64,000 bases of DNA, taken from assembly GCA_947166385.1 (NCBI GenBank), contig CAMVEB010000012.1:35364-99363 (forward strand), read 5' to 3'. Made by a program: the position numbers and the translations under genes. Below, in pieces: positions 51,656 through 60,477 of the stretch. The stretch comes from an uncultured Clostridia bacterium. Its GTDB lineage: Bacteria > Bacillota > Clostridia > Christensenellales > Aristaeellaceae. The notes under the pieces are model-generated. The model was given only the letters and a program-made list of their open reading frames with translations, had not been told where the DNA came from and ran no database searches. Within the stretch, counting starts at the first letter, position 1, and every line of letters begins with the position of its first letter.

Positions 51656-54289
51656 ATGACATCCGGCCCTGTGATCGGCCTGTGCGCCCATGTGGATGCA
51701 GGGAAAACCACCCTTTCGGAATCCATGCTGTTCCTGTCCGGCGCTGTCCGGAAGCAGGGACGGGTGGATCACGGGGATGCCTTCCTCGATACGGATCGGA
51801 TGGAGAAGGAGCGCGGAATTACCATCTTCTCCAAGGAAGCCCGGCTGATATGGAACAGGACTTCCCTGACCCTGGTGGACACCCCCGGTCATACCGATTT
51901 TTCCGGGGAGACGGAACGCGCGCTGGGCATCATGGATCTGGCGGTGCTGGTTCTCTCCGCGCCGGACGGCGTGCAGTCCCACACCCGGACACTCTGGCGC
52001 CTGCTGGAGAACCGCGGAATCCCCGTCATTCTCTTTCTGAACAAAACCGATCTCTTCCGGGAGGATCCGGAATACCTGCTTTCTTCCCTCCGTGCAGAGC
52101 TTTCAGAGCAGGTCATTCCTTTTCCCGCCCCGGATCCCGAAAAGCTGGCGCTGTGCGATGAAAGCTGCCTGGACACCTATCTCCGGGAGGGAGAAATTCC
52201 GGAACGCATGATTCATTCCATGATTGCCTCCCGGAAGATCTTCCCGCTGTTCTCCGGTACCGCGCTGAGAAATGAGGGTGTAGAGCCACTGCTGGATTTT
52301 CTGGCCCGTTTCGATCCCCGCCCGACACTGCCGGCAGCCTTCGGTGCCCGGGTTTATAAAGTGGCCCGGGATTCCCAGGGGGCCCGTCTCGTTTTCCTGA
52401 AGGTCACCGGCGGCACGCTGAAGGCCAGAGATCTGCTGGCGCTGAAAAGCCCGGAGGGCGAAACTCTCTGGGCGGAGAAAGCAGCGGAAATCCGCCTATA
52501 TTCCGGCGCCCGCTATACCACCGTACAGGAGGTTCCGGCCGGGCAGGTCTGCTGCGTCGTCGGTCTCAGCAAAGCGCTGCCCGGAGACGGCCTGGGCACG
52601 GATCCAGGTCATCCGGAAGTGACGCTCCGCCCGTGCTATGCCTGCCGGCTGGTTCCACCTCCCGGCGCCGATGTGCATCATGTGCTGAATGTTCTTCAGG
52701 CGCTGGAGGAGGAAGAGCCCCTGATCCAGGTGGAGTATACGGAAGCCCGGCGGGAAATCCGCGTGCATTCCATGGGTGATGTTTACCTGGAGGTACTTCA
52801 CCGCCAACTGCTGGACCGTTTCGGCCTGGATGTCTCCTTCTCGGAAAGCACTGTGCTCTACCGGGAAACCATCGAAAACACAGTGGAGGGCGCCGGGCAT
52901 TACGAACCCCTCCGCCATTATGCCGAGGTACATCTGCTGCTCACACCATTGCCCCGGGGAAGCGGTCTTGTCTGCGATTCCGCCGTCCCGACGGATGACC
53001 TGGCCCTGAACTGGCAGCGCCTGATCGTCACGCACCTGCGGGAAAAGATTCATATCGGTGTACTCACCGGCTCCCCGCTGACGGATCTGCGGGTAACGCT
53101 GGTCGCCGGGAAGGCCCATCTGAAGCATACCGAGGGCGGCGATTTCCGCCAAGCCACTTACCGCGCCCTGCGCCAGGGGCTGATGAAAGCCCGCTCCGTC
53201 CTGCTGGAACCCTGGATGACGCTGGATCTGACCGTACCGGCAGACTGTATCGGCCGGGTGCTGTCAGATCTGGGTCTGATGGGCGGCCGCTTTGAGGCTC
53301 CGGAAGACGCCGGAAACGGGCTTAGCCGGCTCTCCGCCGCGGTGCCCGCCGCAGCCTGTGAAGGCTACGGCCGCGCTTTCCGGGTCTTCACGAAGGGCCG
53401 CAGCTCCTTTGCCGCCGCTTTTCTGGACTGGGAACCCTGCGCGGATCAGGAAAAAGTGGTTCGGGAAAAAGGTTATGATCCCCGCCGGGATGTCTGGAAC
53501 ACGCCGGACTCGGTTTTCTGCTCCCACGGCGCCGGTTATACCGTTCCCTGGGATGAGGCAGACGCGATGATGCATCTGCCTTTCCTGAAGGATACGATTA
53601 TCCGCCGGGAGGCACCGGTTCCCATGGCCGGCGGAACATCCGCCGCCTACCGCGGCACCCGGGAGGAAGATCTCGCGCTGGAGCGAATCTTCGAGCACAC
53701 CTATGGCCCCGTAAAAGCCCGGCAGCTGGTCTCCCCGCTGCCAGAATCCCGGGAAACGCCTGACGAAAAAAAAGAAACCCCCGCCGATGCCGACGGGGAG
53801 ATTCTCCTGATTGACGGTTACAACATCCTCCACGCCTGGGAGGAATGGAAGCCTTTCCTGCCCGACCGGCTTTCCGATGCCCGTGACGCGCTCCGGGAGC
53901 TGATGTGCAATTATGCCGGAGCCACCGGCCGCTCGCTCATCCTTGTTTTCGATGCCTATGCGGTGCCCGGCAACCCCGGCCATGCGGAGAAATATAAAAA
54001 CATATATATTATCTACACCCGGGAAGCCCAGACCGCCGATGCCTTTATCGAGCAGACCACTTATTACGGTCGGGACACAGCGCGGATCCGGGTTGTCACA
54101 TCGGACCGTCCGGAGCAACTGATCGCCTTCAGCAACGCGGCGCTCCGCACCTCCGCCCGGGAATTCCGCAAGGAAGTCAACCGGGTCCAGGGCGGGATCG
54201 CCGCCTTCCTGGAGGAAAACAACCGGACCCGGCCGGACCGCGTCATAGAACACGCGTATAAGGAAGCCTGGAAAAAGAGCCGGAAGTAG
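51656..54289 (+). CDS. TetM-like translation GTPase fused to a Rae1/YacP-like NYN nuclease domain
   Basis: An 877-residue fusion. Residues 1-690 look like an EF-G/TetM-type ribosomal GTPase: G1 AHVDAGKTTL, G3 VDTPGHTDF, G4 LNKTD, followed by domains II-V. The last 165 residues (from about 713, GEILLIDGYNILHAWEEW) match the NYN fold of YacP/Rae1, an endonuclease that cuts mRNA in the ribosomal A site in Bacillus. Both parts therefore point to the ribosome. The linker is Lys/Glu/Pro rich. AAAGGAG precedes the ATG. Standard tetracycline-protection proteins are about 640 residues, so resistance should not be assumed. Confidence 0.9.
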   Translation: MTSGPVIGLCAHVDAGKTTLSESMLFLSGAVRKQGRVDHGDAFLDTDRMEKERGITIFSKEARLIWNRTSLTLVDTPGHTDFSGETERALGIMDLAVLVLSAPDGVQSHTRTLWRLLENRGIPVILFLNKTDLFREDPEYLLSSLRAELSEQVIPFPAPDPEKLALCDESCLDTYLREGEIPERMIHSMIASRKIFPLFSGTALRNEGVEPLLDFLARFDPRPTLPAAFGARVYKVARDSQGARLVFLKVTGGTLKARDLLALKSPEGETLWAEKAAEIRLYSGARYTTVQEVPAGQVCCVVGLSKALPGDGLGTDPGHPEVTLRPCYACRLVPPPGADVHHVLNVLQALEEEEPLIQVEYTEARREIRVHSMGDVYLEVLHRQLLDRFGLDVSFSESTVLYRETIENTVEGAGHYEPLRHYAEVHLLLTPLPRGSGLVCDSAVPTDDLALNWQRLIVTHLREKIHIGVLTGSPLTDLRVTLVAGKAHLKHTEGGDFRQATYRALRQGLMKARSVLLEPWMTLDLTVPADCIGRVLSDLGLMGGRFEAPEDAGNGLSRLSAAVPAAACEGYGRAFRVFTKGRSSFAAAFLDWEPCADQEKVVREKGYDPRRDVWNTPDSVFCSHGAGYTVPWDEADAMMHLPFLKDTIIRREAPVPMAGGTSAAYRGTREEDLALERIFEHTYGPVKARQLVSPLPESRETPDEKKETPADADGEILLIDGYNILHAWEEWKPFLPDRLSDARDALRELMCNYAGATGRSLILVFDAYAVPGNPGHAEKYKNIYIIYTREAQTADAFIEQTTYYGRDTARIRVVTSDRPEQLIAFSNAALRTSAREFRKEVNRVQGGIAAFLEENNRTRPDRVIEHAYKEAWKKSRK

Positions 54290-54312
54290 GCGCCAGGAAA
54301 AACGCCGGCCGC

Positions 54313-55608
54313 TTACTTGCCGGAAATCACAATCCCGTCCACCGCGATATAGGGAACCACCGTGCTGCCGTCGCAGAGCAGTTCTCTGGAGATGCCGCGA
54401 ATGTTTTTAAAGGCTTCCCCCAGGTTCCCGTTGACCATGGTTTCGGTCACAGCCCCCCGGATCTTTCCTTTTTCGATCAGGAAGCTGTTTTTCGCCACGC
54501 CGGAAAACTCTCCGTTCGTTCCCGGCTGCCCACCGGAAAAACCGCCGAGAATCAACCCGCGGTCCACGGAGGCAATCATCTCTTCCAGCGTTTTGTCTCC
54601 AGGAGCCACGACCAGGTCAAACGCACTGTTCTTCATCACCGGGCGGCCGGTCTTATTGGCGCCGTACAGGCTCAGCATATGCGTTTTCAGGACACCGCGG
54701 TCGATGATTGTCACCTTTTCGGAGCGGAACCCGTCTCCCGTTCCGCGCTCGCCCATCACAATCCGTTCGTCATAGGGATCCAGGGAAACCGTCAGGTTTT
54801 CATTTACAACCTGTTCGCCCACCTTGTCAAGCCACAGGCTGGTTCCGTTAATGACCACACCTTCTCCCGCATAGTTGGACAGCATCATATAGAGGAATTC
54901 CGCCGCGCACCCCGGTGTCATGATGACGGTTCCCTCAAACTTGCCGTTCAGCGTTTCGGGATCAATACTGTTCTGCACGTCCCCCAGGCGGCGGCGAAGA
55001 TCTCCCATCTCCATAAAGGGAGTGTCCAGATTCGCCGTGGTAAAGCCGGTGTAATCCAGTCCGGTCGTCTTATCCCCTTCGCCGGCGCAGATCTCAATCC
55101 CGAAATGATACTGTCCGGCTCGTGCGGAAAACTCCGTGCCATTCGTATTCCTCGAGATCCACTCCCACCGGTCAAAAGAACCGATCGCGCTCATGATCCG
55201 GATCTTCGGGAAGTCTTTCGCGGTGGTTTCCAGGAACTCGCTGATCCGCTCAATAAAGCGGTCCAGATCCGGCTCATAGACGCCCTGGCAGAAAAACTCC
55301 TTTCCCTGGTCCGGCGCCAGGTCATGGCAGGGATCCTCCGACGCGGATTCCGCCGCGGCCCGGGCTTCTGCCGCCAGTTTCCTGAGCCCGTCCCCGGTAA
55401 TGTTGTTCCCGCTGGCGGAACCCATCTTTTCCCCGAGAAACACCTTCAGCGAACCGGAATTGTTGAACACGGTGCGCATCAGCTTAAACCCGCCGTTCTC
55501 CAGGTTCAGCTCCTGCTTTTCCGACCGACTCAGCGTATACTTATATTTCCCGATCCCCTGCTCCTTCAGCTGGCTGTCCAGGAGATCCGCTGTTTTTTTC
55601 AGTTCCAT
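54313..55608 (-). CDS. tldE: TldE/PmbA-type metallopeptidase subunit
   Basis: A 431-residue partner of TldD. It lacks the HExxxH metal motif, as TldE subunits do, and shows the typical C-terminal GATGDKTLEE-like segment (VAPGDKTLEEMIASVDRGLI), GGFSGGQPGTNGEFSGVAKN and the final GSTVVPYIAVDGIVISGK. With TldD it forms a barrel that degrades unfolded short peptides, and in several species it trims RiPP precursors. AGGAGGCAGGTAAG precedes the ATG, which starts right after the TldD stop. Confidence 0.9.
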   Translation of the reverse strand: MELKKTADLLDSQLKEQGIGKYKYTLSRSEKQELNLENGGFKLMRTVFNNSGSLKVFLGEKMGSASGNNITGDGLRKLAAEARAAAESASEDPCHDLAPDQGKEFFCQGVYEPDLDRFIERISEFLETTAKDFPKIRIMSAIGSFDRWEWISRNTNGTEFSARAGQYHFGIEICAGEGDKTTGLDYTGFTTANLDTPFMEMGDLRRRLGDVQNSIDPETLNGKFEGTVIMTPGCAAEFLYMMLSNYAGEGVVINGTSLWLDKVGEQVVNENLTVSLDPYDERIVMGERGTGDGFRSEKVTIIDRGVLKTHMLSLYGANKTGRPVMKNSAFDLVVAPGDKTLEEMIASVDRGLILGGFSGGQPGTNGEFSGVAKNSFLIEKGKIRGAVTETMVNGNLGEAFKNIRGISRELLCDGSTVVPYIAVDGIVISGK

Positions 55609-55609
55609 C

Positions 55610-56995
55610 TTACCTGCCTCCTATCATGATCTTGCATCTCATGTGCGGGCCGCCCATGCCCACCGCCATCGGCTGCTTTTTCCCGCAGAAGCCGCTAGAG
55701 GACCACTCCACCCTGTCGGATACCATGTCCACGGTTTTCAGCATATCAAACGCCACACCGGTCACCGTCGTATCCAGCAGCGCTTTTCCAAGTTTTCCGT
55801 TTTTAATCTCATATCCGCAAGTGACGCCGAACATGAATTCGCCGGTCAGATCCGCCTGCCCGTTGCCCGAATCAATCAGATAATATCCGTCGTCCACAGA
55901 GGAGATCAGTTCTTCCACCGTGTTCTTTCCCGGCAGGATGCAGGTGTTCCGCATCCGGATGATGGGTTCGTCCGTAAAGGTCCATCCCCGGGCGTTGCCA
56001 GTGGCCTTCATGCCATATTCCTCCGCCGTCTCACGGTCGTTCATATAGCCCACCAGGATCCCGTCCCGGATCAGCACATCATCCGTGGCCATTGTTCCCT
56101 CGTCATCCAGGAAAACCGGCAGCGGCGCCGGCCCGCCCTCAAAGGTATGGGCAAAGTCCACCATGGTCACAAGCTCGGAGGCCACCCGCCTGTTCAGGTT
56201 CGGCCCTGCCACGCTTCCGCCGCGGACCAGGTCCGCTTCCACGGTATGCCCGACCGCTTCGTGGGCTAGCATTCCGCCCATCATGCCGCCCAGTACGACG
56301 GTCTTATAGCCGGCTTCCGCGTAGACGCCTTCCTTCTTGTCCATCAGTTTCCGGTACAGGCCGTCAATCTCCGGATACAGCTTTTCCGGGTGGTCAAAAT
56401 GATCGTGGAAGCTGCCAAAGCCACCGAAGGCTTTGAACAGCTCCACCGGCACGCCGTCCTTCGTCTCCGCGTTCATCATCACGTAGACATAGCACCTCGG
56501 TGTCACCAGATGGCCGTTATACGCGTCGGACGAACAGACAATCCTGTCCTGGGAATCCTCGGTATACACCACGGTCCTGCTGGACAGATCCGGATACTTC
56601 TTTTCCACATAGCTGTCCACGGTCCGACACAGATCGATGATTGTCTTCTGATCCACATCAACAATCTGCGCGCTCAGGGGAATCGTCCCGGTTCCGGCGG
56701 ACGCTGGCAGCGGAATATCTCTTCCCGAATGCTTCCCCAGGAACAGCGCGTTTTCCGTCGCGGCCCGGATCACCTGTTCCGCCGCCTCCGGCGTATACTC
56801 CGCAATGGAGGCAAAGCCGAAGGTTCCGCGGTTGTTCACCCTGGCACTGATTCCGCAGCCTTCACTGCGGGAATTCTGCACCAGGTTTCCCTTCAGCAGC
56901 ACCACCCGGCGGTTGCGGTTTTCATGTCCGCGCAGAACTGTCTGTACCCCGTCGGCAAACAGTTCCCTCTTGGATCCGATGATATCCTGTAACAT
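55610..56995 (-). CDS. tldD: TldD metallopeptidase subunit
   Basis: A 461-residue zinc peptidase subunit. The active-site HEAVGH (HExxxH) is visible in MLAHEAVGHTVEADL, and the later GNARGWTFTDEPIIRMRNTC and C-terminal GMGGPHMRCKIMIGG segments agree with the family. It heads the two-gene tldD-tldE unit, behind a promoter at 57046-57074. General peptide turnover is the safe assignment; a part in finishing the RiPP made 40 kb away is only a possibility. Confidence 0.93.
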   Translation of the reverse strand: MLQDIIGSKRELFADGVQTVLRGHENRNRRVVLLKGNLVQNSRSEGCGISARVNNRGTFGFASIAEYTPEAAEQVIRAATENALFLGKHSGRDIPLPASAGTGTIPLSAQIVDVDQKTIIDLCRTVDSYVEKKYPDLSSRTVVYTEDSQDRIVCSSDAYNGHLVTPRCYVYVMMNAETKDGVPVELFKAFGGFGSFHDHFDHPEKLYPEIDGLYRKLMDKKEGVYAEAGYKTVVLGGMMGGMLAHEAVGHTVEADLVRGGSVAGPNLNRRVASELVTMVDFAHTFEGGPAPLPVFLDDEGTMATDDVLIRDGILVGYMNDRETAEEYGMKATGNARGWTFTDEPIIRMRNTCILPGKNTVEELISSVDDGYYLIDSGNGQADLTGEFMFGVTCGYEIKNGKLGKALLDTTVTGVAFDMLKTVDMVSDRVEWSSSGFCGKKQPMAVGMGGPHMRCKIMIGGR

Positions 56996-57045
56996 ATCTG
57001 CTTTTCTCCTCCTTTGGCATCATCAGTTTTCATTCCGGTATTGTT

Positions 57046-57074
57046 CAGTATACACGATCCTCCGTCCCCGGGCA
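57046..57074 (-). promoter_or_regulatory. Promoter of tldD-tldE
   Basis: Minus-strand TTGCCC (57069-57074), a 17-base spacer and TATACT (57046-57051), about 50 bases before the tldD ATG at 56995. Confidence 0.6.
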
Positions 57075-57168
57075 ACCTTCATTTTGAATCCTGGCCGCTG
57101 TCAGAGAATACGCCTTCCCGCCGTCTGCGCAGCACAGCGTTTCCCCCTTGCTTTCCCTTTTCCGGAAA

Positions 57169-57177
57169 TGATATACT
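57169..57177 (+). promoter_or_regulatory. Extended -10 promoter of the esterase gene
   Basis: TGATATACT (TATACT at 57172-57177) with a weak TTGCTT -35 at 18 bases. It lies 35 bases before the ATG at 57212. Confidence 0.6.
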
Positions 57178-57211
57178 TGTACAAATTCATATCAGGAGGA
57201 GGTATATTCCC

Positions 57212-57967
57212 ATGGCAAGACTTCAGATCGAATATTTTTCCGATGCCCTTCGCCGGACCACCGCCTTTGAGATGATGATCCCGAACGACCAGCCGACAGA
57301 CCGCCCCCTCTCCACCCTTTTCCTGCTCCATGGCTACACCGGAAAAGCCGGCAACTGGGTACCGGACGGCCTGCCGGAAAAATATCATTTCGCCATCGTC
57401 ATGCCGACAGCAGAAAACTCCTTCTACCTGAACGGAGAAGCTACCGGCACCGCTTACCAGACCATGGTCGGCGAAGAGCTGGTGGATTATGTCCGCAGAA
57501 CCTTCTCCCTGGCCAAAGACCCGGAGGATACCTGCATTGCCGGCCTGTCCATGGGCGGTTTCGGCGCACTGCATACCGGCCTGGCCTATCCGGACCGTTT
57601 CGGCAAGATCGGCGCCCTGTCCTCCGCCCTGATCATCCATGAGGTTGCCCGCATGAAACCCGGTGAAGGCAATGAAGTCGCCAATTATGCCTATTACCGT
57701 GCTGTTTTCGGCGACCCTTCCACCGTGGAAGAGCGGGATGTCAACCCCGAAGTCCTGGCCCGGAACCTGAAGGCCGCCGGCAAAAAGATCCCGGAGATCT
57801 ATATGTGCTGCGGCACCGAGGATTTCCTGATCGAAAACAACCGGGATCTGCACCGCTTCTTTGAATCCGAGGGGATCCCCCACCGGTACGAGGAAGGCAA
57901 AGGCATCCATGACATGGTGTTCTGGCATGAATACATTGCCAAAATCGTGGAATGGATGTTTGACTGA
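57212..57967 (+). CDS. Esterase of the EstA/S-formylglutathione hydrolase-like group
   Basis: A 251-residue alpha/beta hydrolase. The nucleophile elbow is GLSMGG in CIAGLSMGGFGALHTGL, the oxyanion region LLHGYTGKAGNW, the acid DFLIENN (Asp) and the His in HDMVFWHEYI near the C terminus. Enzymes of this group cut short acyl esters, including acetylated sugars and tributyrin. No signal peptide. The start has AGGAGGAGG before it and fixes the frame; upstream codons in frame cross the promoter. Confidence 0.88.
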   Translation: MARLQIEYFSDALRRTTAFEMMIPNDQPTDRPLSTLFLLHGYTGKAGNWVPDGLPEKYHFAIVMPTAENSFYLNGEATGTAYQTMVGEELVDYVRRTFSLAKDPEDTCIAGLSMGGFGALHTGLAYPDRFGKIGALSSALIIHEVARMKPGEGNEVANYAYYRAVFGDPSTVEERDVNPEVLARNLKAAGKKIPEIYMCCGTEDFLIENNRDLHRFFESEGIPHRYEEGKGIHDMVFWHEYIAKIVEWMFD

Positions 57968-58015
57968 TGCTCGCAGGAATCCTCCCGGGGCAGAACGATA
58001 TTCCCCGTTTCCCTC

Positions 58016-58044
58016 TTGACGCACCGGGTTCTGTCGGGTATGAT
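58016..58044 (+). promoter_or_regulatory. Promoter of the rubredoxin gene
   Basis: TTGACG (58016-58021), a 17-base spacer and TATGAT (58039-58044), about 70 bases before the rubredoxin ATG. Confidence 0.65.
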
Positions 58045-58113
58045 GATTATACTCAAAGCCGGTTTCCCGGCTGACAGCAGCACATATAAAATGGGAAGAA
58101 AGGATGATTTCCA

Positions 58114-58266
58114 ATGAAGTACGAATGTCCCTGCGGCTATGTGTATGATCCCGCCGTCGGCGATCCGGACAGCGGCATCGCGCCCGGCACCGCTTTTGAA
58201 GACATCCCGGACGATTGGGTCTGCCCCATCTGCGGTCTGGGAAAGGATGCCTTCACCGAGGCCTGA
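58114..58266 (+). CDS. Rubredoxin with a shortened first cysteine motif
   Basis: A 50-residue iron-sulfur electron carrier. The C-terminal motif is the usual CPICG, but the N-terminal one reads ECPCGYVYD, with one residue between the cysteines (CxC) instead of two (CxxC). The rest ([20 protein letters not shown]) is typical rubredoxin. The DNA reads TGT CCC TGC GGC. Normal iron binding may be altered. AAAGGATGATTTCCA precedes the ATG. A promoter and terminator flank it, so it is a single-gene transcript. Confidence 0.88.
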   Translation: MKYECPCGYVYDPAVGDPDSGIAPGTAFEDIPDDWVCPICGLGKDAFTEA

Positions 58267-58279
58267 TTCCGGCCTGTCC

Positions 58280-58311
58280 GTCCCCGCTTTCGCGGGGACT
58301 TTTCTTTTTTT
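58280..58311 (+). terminator. Terminator of the rubredoxin gene
   Basis: Stem GTCCCCGC/GCGGGGAC (58280-58287 with 58292-58299), a 4-base loop and a T-rich run to 58311. Confidence 0.93.
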
Positions 58312-58312
58312 C

Positions 58313-58341
58313 TTGACGCCATATTTCCCCTGTGGTACCCT
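58313..58341 (+). promoter_or_regulatory. Promoter of thrH
   Basis: TTGACG (58313-58318), a 17-base spacer and TACCCT (58336-58341). It starts right after the rubredoxin terminator. Confidence 0.55.
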
Positions 58342-58419
58342 GTCCCCGTACGCAGAGCAGGGCAGCTGCGCCCGCAGCGCTGCCTGCGCGCCAACCGGAC
58401 AAGAAAGAAGGAAAAGATC

Positions 58420-59019
58420 ATGAATATCGTTTGCCTGGATCTGGAAGGGGTTCTCGTCCCTGAAATCTGGATCGCTTTTTCCGAAGCCAGCGGCATTCCC
58501 GAGCTCCGGCGCACTACCCGCGACGAGCCGGATTATGACAAACTGATGCGTTTCCGGCTGGGCATCCTGCGGGAGCACGGCCTGGGCCTGAAGGATATCC
58601 AGCGCACCATTGCCACCGTTGACCCGATGCCGGGCGCCCGGGAGTTCCTGGACACACTCCGTGCCGAAACCCAGGTGCTGATCCTGTCGGATACCTTTAC
58701 CCAGTTTGCCTCTCCCCTGATGAAGAAGCTCGGCTGGCCTACGATCTTCTGCAACGAGCTGGAGGTCGGCGCAGACGGCATGATCACCGGCTACCGGATC
58801 CGGGTCTCCCAGAGCAAGCTGACCACGATCCGTGCCCTCCAGGGCATCGGGTTTGACACCATTGCCGCCGGGGACAGCTACAATGACCTGGGCATGATCC
58901 AAGCCAGCAAGGCCGGTATTCTCTTCCGCAGCACAGAACAGATCCGGAAGGATCATCCCGAGCTTCCCGCCTGTGAAAGCTATGAGGATCTGCTTTCCCT
59001 GATCCGAGCTGCCCTGTAA
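58420..59019 (+). CDS. thrH: ThrH: phosphoserine phosphatase/homoserine phosphotransferase
   Basis: A 199-residue HAD enzyme of the ThrH type, which removes phosphate from phosphoserine and can move it to homoserine. Motif I is CLDLEGVLVPEIW (the ThrH-typical DLEGVLVPE), motif II LSDTFTQF, motif III QSKLTTIRAL and motif IV AGDSYNDLGMI. Length agrees with the family (about 200). AAAGAAGGAAAAGATC precedes the ATG. Confidence 0.93.
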   Translation: MNIVCLDLEGVLVPEIWIAFSEASGIPELRRTTRDEPDYDKLMRFRLGILREHGLGLKDIQRTIATVDPMPGAREFLDTLRAETQVLILSDTFTQFASPLMKKLGWPTIFCNELEVGADGMITGYRIRVSQSKLTTIRALQGIGFDTIAAGDSYNDLGMIQASKAGILFRSTEQIRKDHPELPACESYEDLLSLIRAAL

Positions 59020-59028
59020 CAGCCCGTC

Positions 59029-59057
59029 TTGTGTTTTCCCCCTGAAAATGGTATCAT
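59029..59057 (+). promoter_or_regulatory. Promoter of the DUF1858 gene
   Basis: TTGTGT (59029-59034), a 17-base spacer and TATCAT (59052-59057), with AGGAGG 20 bases further on. Confidence 0.58.
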
Positions 59058-59088
59058 ATCAAACGGAAAAGAAGAGGAGGTATTCCCC

Positions 59089-59301
59089 ATGGCTGAAACA
59101 TTTGTCACCGGCGAGACCCTGATCGGGGAAATCGTCACCCAGTATCCTGAAGCGATTGAGATTCTTCTCTCCATCGGCATGCATTGCCTGGGCTGCCCCG
59201 CCTCCCGCGCGGAATCCCTGGCGGATGCCTGCGCTGTGCACGGGCTTCCCGCGGAGAAGGTCATCGAATCCATCAACGCCAAAATCGCCGAGGCCCGCTA
59301 A
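59089..59301 (+). CDS. DUF1858 redox-disulfide domain protein
   Basis: A 70-residue protein with the helical pattern and the GMHCLGCPAS motif (CxxC) of the DUF1858 group linked to hybrid-cluster proteins and oxidative or nitrosative stress in anaerobes. The two cysteines are probably a redox pair or bind a metal. AGGAGGTATTCCCC precedes the ATG at 59089. A promoter and terminator bracket it. Confidence 0.9.
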   Translation: MAETFVTGETLIGEIVTQYPEAIEILLSIGMHCLGCPASRAESLADACAVHGLPAEKVIESINAKIAEAR

Positions 59302-59317
59302 ACGTCCCCCGGCCAGC

Positions 59318-59354
59318 AGCGGGAAGGAGCCGGACTCCGCCTCCCGCTTTTTTT
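59318..59354 (+). terminator. Terminator of the DUF1858 gene
   Basis: AGCGGGA (59318-59324) pairs with TCCCGCT (59342-59348) around a GC-rich loop that can pair further, followed by T7. Confidence 0.87.
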
Positions 59355-59407
59355 CGGTTTATCCCCGAATGATCCCGGTTGTCTGCCGGAGAAATGAGAG
59401 CGCATTC

Positions 59408-60442
59408 ATGAAAAAAAGTTCCCCGCTTTTCTGGATCCTTCCCCTGATCCTGCTGCTGGTGCTACTGCCGTTCCTGGTACCCTCCGCCCTGCCTGATGCC
59501 GGTGCGAAGGAGGCGGAAGGCCTCCCGGTCTATGAGCCAGTCACGCTGACCCATCCGGATCCCGGGCAAGTGCCTCTGAACGAAAAGGGAATCCCTGCCT
59601 ACCTGCCCCATGCAGAAGGCGTTCAGATGGATCCCCCCGGCTATATGGACGGAACTATCTCCGTCCGGACGGAAGAGCGGATGTTCGCAAACCAGGACGG
59701 GAAGAAAACCCGAATCCTCTTCACCTGGGTGCAGATTGCCGACCCCAGCCAGCTGCGCACGGCCTTCTCCAATCCCTATCCTTCCCAGGCGGACGGAAAT
59801 CCCGACCGAATGGCTATTCGGGAGCATGCCGTCCTGGCAATCAACGGGGACTGGTGCGTCGGCCGGAATGACGGCGTCATCTGGCGCAACGGGAAAAAAC
59901 TCCGGGAAAACGGCTACCTGAACGGCAACGGCTATGACGCGCTGGTCATCGACACCAGCGGCGATTTCCATATCCTGATCCGTCCCCGGATCGAAGACAT
60001 CGCTGCCTTCGGCGATCAGATCATGCAAAGCTTCATATTCGGACCGGCTCTGGTGGTGGATGGGGAAGCCATCGAATACAACCATAACAATTACGGTGCC
60101 GGTGCCGGCATGGGCCTGCACAAAATGGCCCAGCGCCAGGTTCTCTGCCAGATCGACCGACTCAGCTACCTGATCATCAGCACAGAGGGGCCGGAGCAAT
60201 CCAACGGCGGCGGCTTCACCGCCACCGAGATGGCCCGAATCGCCCGCGACTGCGGCGCCAGGCAGGCCTATAACCTGGACGGCGGATCTTCCACCTGGAC
60301 CGTGCTGGTTCAGGGTCCCGACGCAAAGCCCACCCGCATCAACAACCTGAAGGGGAAAAAGCGCCAGGTAACGGATATCATCTATTTCGTGACCGCGGAG
60401 CCGACACCTGAAGCGGCGGCAGAACCGACCACCGCCGAATAA
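59408..60442 (+). CDS. NAGPA-type phosphodiester glycosidase-like exported protein
   Basis: A 344-residue protein with an N-terminal signal anchor (PLFWILPLILLLVLLPFLVP) and a phosphodiester glycosidase domain (NAGPA family) with AVLAINGDWC, FGPALVVDGE and the conserved ARQAYNLDGGSSTWTVL. Homologues remove sugars from phosphodiester links in cell-wall or surface polymers. The tail is Ala/Pro/Glu rich. The ATG at 59408 was chosen because the signal anchor starts there; GAGAG is a weak ribosome binding site. The Lgt-like gene follows after 35 bases. Confidence 0.85.
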   Translation: MKKSSPLFWILPLILLLVLLPFLVPSALPDAGAKEAEGLPVYEPVTLTHPDPGQVPLNEKGIPAYLPHAEGVQMDPPGYMDGTISVRTEERMFANQDGKKTRILFTWVQIADPSQLRTAFSNPYPSQADGNPDRMAIREHAVLAINGDWCVGRNDGVIWRNGKKLRENGYLNGNGYDALVIDTSGDFHILIRPRIEDIAAFGDQIMQSFIFGPALVVDGEAIEYNHNNYGAGAGMGLHKMAQRQVLCQIDRLSYLIISTEGPEQSNGGGFTATEMARIARDCGARQAYNLDGGSSTWTVLVQGPDAKPTRINNLKGKKRQVTDIIYFVTAEPTPEAAAEPTTAE

Positions 60443-60477
60443 TCACCGATTTATAAGGATAAAAAGAGGTTTTCCCT

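Noticed and set aside
51656..54289. Tetracycline resistance gene
   Set aside because: The fused nuclease domain and divergence from standard Tet proteins make a housekeeping or rescue role equally likely.
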